A stretch of 9,886 nucleotides of DNA, taken from positions 1-9,886 of the forward strand of contig CAAFJY010000065.1 in assembly GCA_900763355.1 (NCBI GenBank). Direction: 5' to 3'. The notes beneath the pieces were generated by a model. It was given only the letters and a program-made list of their open reading frames with translations. It made no database searches and was not told the DNA's origin. Origin of the DNA: Clostridia bacterium. Lineage in GTDB: Bacteria; Bacillota; Clostridia; Oscillospirales; Butyricicoccaceae. A program made the translations under genes and the position numbers. Positions 6,672-9,886 of this stretch are shown here, in pieces (position 1 is the stretch's first letter; each line of letters starts with the position of its first letter).

Positions 6672-7223
6672 TTATTCCACGGTCCCCGCCCCGGAGAGGA
6701 GGAGGAGCATCTCGTGGTAGATGTGCTCGGCGTTGCGGCGGAAATTGTCCTCCAGCAGCTGGCACTGGCGCCGGGTCATGGCCAGGACCTCCACCTTGAT
6801 GTGGTCGGAGGTCTTGTCGCAGATGCGCAGCTGGACGGTATAGGTCCCGTCGGGGTTGTCCCGGTGGGTGGCCTTGATGGAGGCCTCCCGCCGCAGCTTG
6901 GCGATGACCTGGAGGGCGGCGGCTTCGGCCTTGTCCCGGACGCTCCGGGGGAGATTGGAGGCCAGGGCGTCGATGGCCTTGCCACCCTCCGGCGTGAGGA
7001 AATACATGGGCTCGCCGTGGTCCATCACCATGGCCACATGGCGGCTGTCCAAAAGCCGCTGGAAGGCCGAGCGGAACTCGAAATACCCAAAGGCGTCGTC
7101 GATGAGGACCACGTCCATGAGATCGCTCTCCGTGATGGCCACCGGGAAAAAGTGCAGGGCATAGAGGATGAGATACATCACATCCTTTTCCTCCCGGATA
7201 TATCCCGGACCGGGATAGGGCAT
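6672..7223 (-). CDS. DUF4364 winged-helix-like protein
   Basis: A 183-aa soluble protein of the Clostridia family DUF4364. The N-terminal part (about 12-90) has the pattern of a winged-helix fold (KDVMYLILYAL, the two helices to RLLDSRHVAM, then YFLTPEGGKAI), which suggests a DNA-binding or transcription-linked role. The rest (about 95-183) contains a beta-rich stretch (TYTVQLRICDK, HIKVEVLAM) and a C-terminal helix. The function is not established. The start at 7223 has GAGGTGA 4 bases upstream and a strong promoter behind it. It is the first gene of the operon with the DUF3048 lipoprotein. Confidence 0.88.
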   Translation of the reverse strand: MPYPGPGYIREEKDVMYLILYALHFFPVAITESDLMDVVLIDDAFGYFEFRSAFQRLLDSRHVAMVMDHGEPMYFLTPEGGKAIDALASNLPRSVRDKAEAAALQVIAKLRREASIKATHRDNPDGTYTVQLRICDKTSDHIKVEVLAMTRRQCQLLEDNFRRNAEHIYHEMLLLLSGAGTVE

Positions 7224-7261
7224 AGGATCACCTCGTGCTTCAGATTTGCAGATACAAAACT

Positions 7262-7290
7262 ATTTTAGCACAGGACGGAGAAAAACTCAA
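7262..7290 (-). promoter_or_regulatory. Promoter of the DUF4364-DUF3048 operon
   Basis: Read on the minus strand, TTGAGT (7290-7285) and TAAAAT (7267-7262) are exactly 17 bases apart, and TGC directly precedes the -10 box as an extended -10. The expected start is near 7255, giving a leader of about 30 bases. Confidence 0.78.
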
Positions 7291-7299
7291 TTTCTTCTC

Positions 7300-7328
7300 T
7301 TGCTTTTTTCCCGCCGGTGGGGGAAAAT
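7300..7328 (+). promoter_or_regulatory. Weak candidate promoter of mtnA
   Basis: TTGCTT (7300-7305) and GAAAAT (7323-7328) are 17 bases apart, 30 bases before the mtnA start. The -10 box lacks the leading T, so this is only a candidate. The region overlaps the upstream end of the opposite promoter. Confidence 0.35.
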
Positions 7329-7357
7329 GAAAGGAGAAACGCAAGGAGGCTTTTGCT

Positions 7358-8425
7358 ATGACCGAACCCGCCATGCTGGAACCTAACCGCCTGGACGACG
7401 AAAACAGCGCCCTCGTCATCCTGGACCAGACCCTTCTCCCCGGGGAGGTGCGCTATGTCTCCCTCCGCACCACGGAGGAGATCTGCCGCGCCATCCGCAC
7501 GCTCCAGGTCCGGGGCGCGCCCGCTATCGGCGTGGCGGCGGGCTATGGGGCCTATTTGGGGGCAAAGGGGCTGAAAAACCGGGATTTTGAGGGCTTTTAC
7601 GCCGATTTTTCGGAAATCTGCGACCAATTGGCCGCCTCCCGCCCCACGGCGGTCAACCTGTTCTGGGCTCTCCGCCGGATGAAGGACTGCGCCCGGGCCC
7701 ACCGCACCCTTCCGGTGGAGGAGATCAAAATCGCCCTGCGGGAAGAGGCCCTCGCCATCCACCGGGAGGATATTGCTCAAAACCGGGCGATCAGCGAGTT
7801 TGGCCTGTCCCTCCTCCGCCCGGGTGATGGCATCCTCACTCATTGCAACGCCGGACCCATTGCAACATCCCGCTATGGGACGGCCCTGGGACCAATTCTC
7901 CTGGGGCAGGAGAGAGGGTATCAGTTTCACGTCTTTGCCGACGAGACCCGGCCTCTTTTGCAGGGCGCGCGGCTGACAGCCTTTGAGCTGCACCGAGCAG
8001 GGGTGGACGTCACGCTTATCTGTGACAATATGGCTTCCGCTGTCATGCAGCAGGGATGGATTTCGGCCTGCCTGGTGGGCTGCGACCGGGTGGCAGCCAA
8101 TGGGGATACCGCAAACAAGATCGGAACCTCCGGGGTGGCGATTTTGGCCAAACACTACGGTATCCCCTTCTACGTCCTGGGCCCCACCACCACCATCGAC
8201 CTGGACACCCCCACCGGGGCCGATATCCCCATCGAGGAGCGGGATCCCGAGGAAATCCGCACTCTCTGGTACGAAAAGCCTATGGCCCCGGCGTGCAAAT
8301 GCTTTAACCCCGCCTTTGACGTCACCGACCACACCCTCATCGCGGGCATCGTCACCGAAAAGGGCATCGCCCGGCCGCCCTATACCCAGTCCCTCCCCGC
8401 GCTCTTTGAAAAAACCGAAAAATAA
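7358..8425 (+). CDS. mtnA: S-methyl-5-thioribose-1-phosphate isomerase
   Basis: A 355-aa cytosolic enzyme that converts methylthioribose 1-phosphate to methylthioribulose 1-phosphate, in methionine salvage or the related 5-deoxyribose/DHAP shunt. It belongs to the eIF2B-alpha-like family. Visible hallmarks are VRGAPAIG (51-58), the catalytic Cys163 in THCNAG, ETRPLLQGARLTAFEL (196-211) and catalytic Asp243 in GCDRVAANGDTANKIGT. The length matches the family. AAGGAGG ends 8 bases before the ATG at 7358. No mtnK, mtnB or aldolase gene is in the window, so the pathway cannot be decided here. Paralogous ribose-1,5-bisphosphate isomerase is less likely given the bacterial context and close match to MtnA motifs. 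Confidence 0.95.
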   Translation: MTEPAMLEPNRLDDENSALVILDQTLLPGEVRYVSLRTTEEICRAIRTLQVRGAPAIGVAAGYGAYLGAKGLKNRDFEGFYADFSEICDQLAASRPTAVNLFWALRRMKDCARAHRTLPVEEIKIALREEALAIHREDIAQNRAISEFGLSLLRPGDGILTHCNAGPIATSRYGTALGPILLGQERGYQFHVFADETRPLLQGARLTAFELHRAGVDVTLICDNMASAVMQQGWISACLVGCDRVAANGDTANKIGTSGVAILAKHYGIPFYVLGPTTTIDLDTPTGADIPIEERDPEEIRTLWYEKPMAPACKCFNPAFDVTDHTLIAGIVTEKGIARPPYTQSLPALFEKTEK

Positions 8426-8434
8426 CGGTCAATT

Positions 8435-8474
8435 CCGCCCCCTCCCTGCATAGAAATAGCCCCAGAGGGGGTGG
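8435..8474 (+). promoter_or_regulatory. Stem covering the DUF3298 gene's ribosome binding site
   Basis: CCGCCCCCTC (8435-8444) can pair with GAGGGGGTGG (8465-8474) over 10 bp with one G-U pair and a 20-base loop. The right arm is the Shine-Dalgarno sequence of the gene starting at 8479. Folding would hide it. The pairing is seen in the sequence; a regulatory effect is inference. Confidence 0.45.
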
Positions 8475-8478
8475 TCCC

Positions 8479-9081
8479 ATGGACCCGGCATGGAAGACCG
8501 GCGACGTGCAGACACAAACGTGGGAGGGCCGTGCCGGCCCCGCGGACTATCGGCTGGAGGTCCCGGCGCTGGGGAGCTTCCCGCCCTTTGAGCGGTTTTG
8601 GCGGGAGCAGGCCCGGCGGCTCATCCGGGGCCTGCGGAGCATGGGCGGGCCCTGGCCGGTGGAGCTCCACGCATCCTTTCAGGAAACCCGGCGGGACGAT
8701 GCGGCCCTCTCGGGCTTTTGGGACATCAGCCGGAGGACGGGGCACGCCGGGTGGGATCTGTCCCGGGTGGCTGCCACCTTTTTGCCCGGGAGCGGCAGCC
8801 CCCAGCCCCTGCCCGTCCTCTTTTATCCGGGGAGACAGCGGCGGCTCCCGCCCTTGGTCCAGCGGGAGGTGCTGGGTCTGCGGCAGCGGGGGGAGTGCCT
8901 GCTCTTCCGGGATTGCGGAGCCCGGTGTCTCCGGGAGCTGGACCCCTGGCGCTATTACCTCACGGGGGAGGGGCTGGCCGTCTTTTACCCCCAGGAGGTG
9001 CTGGGGCCCCGCAGCGCGGGGCTGCCCACGGTCCTCATCCCCTTTGGCCGGATGGAGGGGCAGCTGCGCTTCCCCTTTTGA
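8479..9081 (+). CDS. DUF3298-like protein, no membrane anchor
   Basis: A 200-aa protein whose C-terminal part (about 155-200: YYLTGEGLAVFYPQEVLG, then SAGLPTVLIPF) fits the DUF3298 family, known from RsiV-type anti-sigma factors and other extracytoplasmic proteins. The stretch FWREQARRLIRGL (about 40-52) and the region 90-125 fit the body of the same fold. Unlike RsiV it has no membrane segment, no signal peptide and no obvious anti-sigma domain, so I do not call it an anti-sigma factor. The start at 8479 has GAGGGGG upstream, the same bases that can pair in an upstream stem. It lies 53 bases after mtnA with no ordinary terminator between, so they are probably co-transcribed. The function is unknown. 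Confidence 0.72.
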   Translation: MDPAWKTGDVQTQTWEGRAGPADYRLEVPALGSFPPFERFWREQARRLIRGLRSMGGPWPVELHASFQETRRDDAALSGFWDISRRTGHAGWDLSRVAATFLPGSGSPQPLPVLFYPGRQRRLPPLVQREVLGLRQRGECLLFRDCGARCLRELDPWRYYLTGEGLAVFYPQEVLGPRSAGLPTVLIPFGRMEGQLRFPF

Positions 9082-9084
9082 CGA

Positions 9085-9113
9085 TTGCAAACCGCGCCTG
9101 GATGTGGTAGGAT
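9085..9113 (+). promoter_or_regulatory. Promoter of the two-segment membrane protein gene
   Basis: TTGCAA (9085-9090) and TAGGAT (9108-9113) are 17 bases apart, with TGG directly before the -10 box as an extended -10. The expected start, near 9120, falls inside a perfect 16-bp palindrome. The gene may thus be transcribed separately from mtnA and the DUF3298 gene. Confidence 0.65.
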
Positions 9114-9129
9114 AGTACCAATTGGTACT
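9114..9129. promoter_or_regulatory. Palindromic operator candidate
   Basis: AGTACCAATTGGTACT is a perfect 16-bp palindrome beginning one base after the -10 box and covering the expected transcription start. That is the usual position for a repressor site. No regulator gene is adjacent, and I cannot name the repressor. Confidence 0.6.
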
Positions 9130-9155
9130 CAAATCCGGGGGAGGATGAGATCGGG

Positions 9156-9713
9156 ATGGAAGAACGGAAACGGATGGGCCCGCTGGGGCGGGTGCTTTTG
9201 GTGCTCTTGTTCCTGGCGCTGGGAGTGGGGTGCTTCCTGTCCGCGGGACTGGGGAGCTGGACGCCGGAGCGCTTCCCCTGGGGCGTTTATACCACCGGGG
9301 AGGAGGATCTCTACCTCAGCCAGGCCTATCAGCAGACCACCCCACGGGATGTGCTCATCACCCGCCGGGACGGTACGCCCGGCGACGGCGCGCTGGTTAC
9401 CTATGAACAGGACGGCCGCCGGGTGGTGGATCTCTACGACGATCTCCTGGGCCGCCCGATGCTGGCGGAGGAGGGGGACAGCGCCCCCGAGCCGGTGGTC
9501 CATGTGGTGCGGGAGCTAGGGTATGTGCTGCGGCAGCTTTACCTGGTCCGGTATTTTGTCTGGGGCGGGACGGCGGCGCTTTTGCTCCTCTGCGTGATCC
9601 TGCGGGCGACCGCCTTTTCCCGGTGGAAAAAGCGCCAGCAGAAGCTCATGGAGGAAAACTTCCGCCGCTTCGGCGAAAAATACGCCCAGGACGACGAGGA
9701 TATGGATTATTGA
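9156..9713 (+). CDS. Unrecognised two-segment membrane protein
   Basis: A 185-aa protein I do not recognise. A short basic N-terminus (EERKR) is followed by a membrane segment (about 11-31), a middle domain of about 95 residues rich in Asp, Glu and Arg, a second membrane segment (about 132-150) and a charged tail (155-185, WKKRQQK then QDDEDMDY). This topology puts the N- and C-termini inside the cell and the middle domain outside. The middle contains GDGALVTYEQDGRRVV, faintly like the beta-strand core of signal peptidases, but no Ser/Lys catalytic pair is visible. GGAGG (9140-9144) is 11 bases before the ATG, a rather long spacing. The gene has its own promoter and a palindromic operator candidate and ends just before a terminator. 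Confidence 0.8.
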   Translation: MEERKRMGPLGRVLLVLLFLALGVGCFLSAGLGSWTPERFPWGVYTTGEEDLYLSQAYQQTTPRDVLITRRDGTPGDGALVTYEQDGRRVVDLYDDLLGRPMLAEEGDSAPEPVVHVVRELGYVLRQLYLVRYFVWGGTAALLLLCVILRATAFSRWKKRQQKLMEENFRRFGEKYAQDDEDMDY

Positions 9714-9886
9714 GCAAAATCATACAGAAATTTAAGCTGGTGCGGCGAATACTGCACCAGCTTTATTTTTTAAAACCCGTGTATTACCTTCTGAATCATG
9801 AGCATGCCGGTGAGCTGAGATACAGCGATATTTACAAAAAGAATGGGTATTGGTGCAAAGATGTTTCCTGCAAAGGCTGCGGTGCG
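9710..9886 (+). CDS. Possible partial reading frame at window edge
   Basis: From a TTG at 9710, overlapping the preceding TGA stop, one frame stays open for 59 codons to the window end. GAGG at 9696-9699 could serve as its ribosome binding site. The encoded peptide begins with a basic amphipathic stretch and its end has Cys residues in WCKDVSCKGCG. The composition is much more AT-rich than the rest of the window. Against it, a good terminator hairpin lies inside the frame at 9734-9771, so the frame may be chance or the true start may be further right. I do not recognise the product. Confidence 0.28.
   Translation, partial: MSKIIQKFKLVRRILHQLYFLKPVYYLLNHEHAGELRYSDIYKKNGYWCKDVSCKGCGA
9734..9771 (+). 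terminator. Terminator after the membrane protein gene
   Basis: AAGCTGGTGC (9734-9743) pairs with GCACCAGCTT (9754-9763) over 10 bp, and the descending arm runs into a T-rich tract TTTATTTTTTT (9762-9771). It begins 20 bases after the stop codon and probably ends the transcript. The ascending side is also AT-rich, so it could act on the minus strand too. Confidence 0.85.

Noticed and set aside
5327..6799. Plus-strand open frame of 490 codons opposite the DUF3048 gene
   Set aside because: The minus strand encodes a lipoprotein with signal, lipobox and DUF3048 motifs; the plus frame is antisense read-through and lacks a credible start.
7265..8332. Minus-strand open frame of 355 codons opposite mtnA
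   Set aside because: The plus strand has every MtnA motif at normal length. The antisense protein matches nothing I know.
8479..9081. RsiV-type anti-sigma factor
   Set aside because: There is no anti-sigma domain, no membrane segment and no neighbouring sigma factor gene; only the C-terminal DUF3298-like pattern is present.
9156..9713. Signal peptidase-like function for the two-segment membrane protein
   Set aside because: GDGALVTY recalls a family strand, but the Ser-Lys catalytic pair and the other conserved boxes are missing.

Overview
The window is GC-rich (roughly 60-65 % by eye) with dense short-spaced genes, strong GGAGG-type ribosome binding sites and a Clostridia-type gene set: a DUF4364/DUF3048 pair, a PepV-like M20 dipeptidase, a PflX-like radical SAM protein and a probable SpoIIM-family membrane protein. 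This suggests a high-GC anaerobic member of the Clostridia, most likely Oscillospiraceae-like. The assignment rests on recognising families and composition, not on a search.

Layout from left to right. (1) Glutamine-dependent NAD+ synthase nadE on the minus strand, with its own promoter and a textbook terminator. (2) A divergent intergenic region, then on the plus strand a PflX-like radical SAM protein followed by a PepV-like dipeptidase that ends at a strong GC hairpin, then a five-segment membrane protein resembling SpoIIM. (3) A convergent intergenic region of 261 bp (5246-5506), the longest non-coding stretch. It is filled with stem-loops and carries two nearly identical 28-bp palindromes. 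(4) A minus-strand operon of a DUF4364 winged-helix protein and a DUF3048 (YerB-like) lipoprotein behind a good SigA-type promoter. (5) A divergent promoter region, then on the plus strand mtnA (methylthioribose-1-phosphate isomerase), a DUF3298 protein without a membrane anchor, and an unrecognised two-segment membrane protein with its own promoter and a perfect 16-bp palindrome at the expected transcription start. (6) A terminator and an AT-richer right edge that may hold the start of another gene.

Most of this is ordinary housekeeping and accessory metabolism. I see no CRISPR array, tRNA, rRNA, transposase or defence cassette. The parts that deserve a second look are the structured repeat region at 5252-5490, the palindromic operator candidate at 9114-9129, the stem that would hide the ribosome binding site of the DUF3298 gene, and the AT-rich open frame at the right edge. 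Bases 1-52 hold no gene I can recognise.
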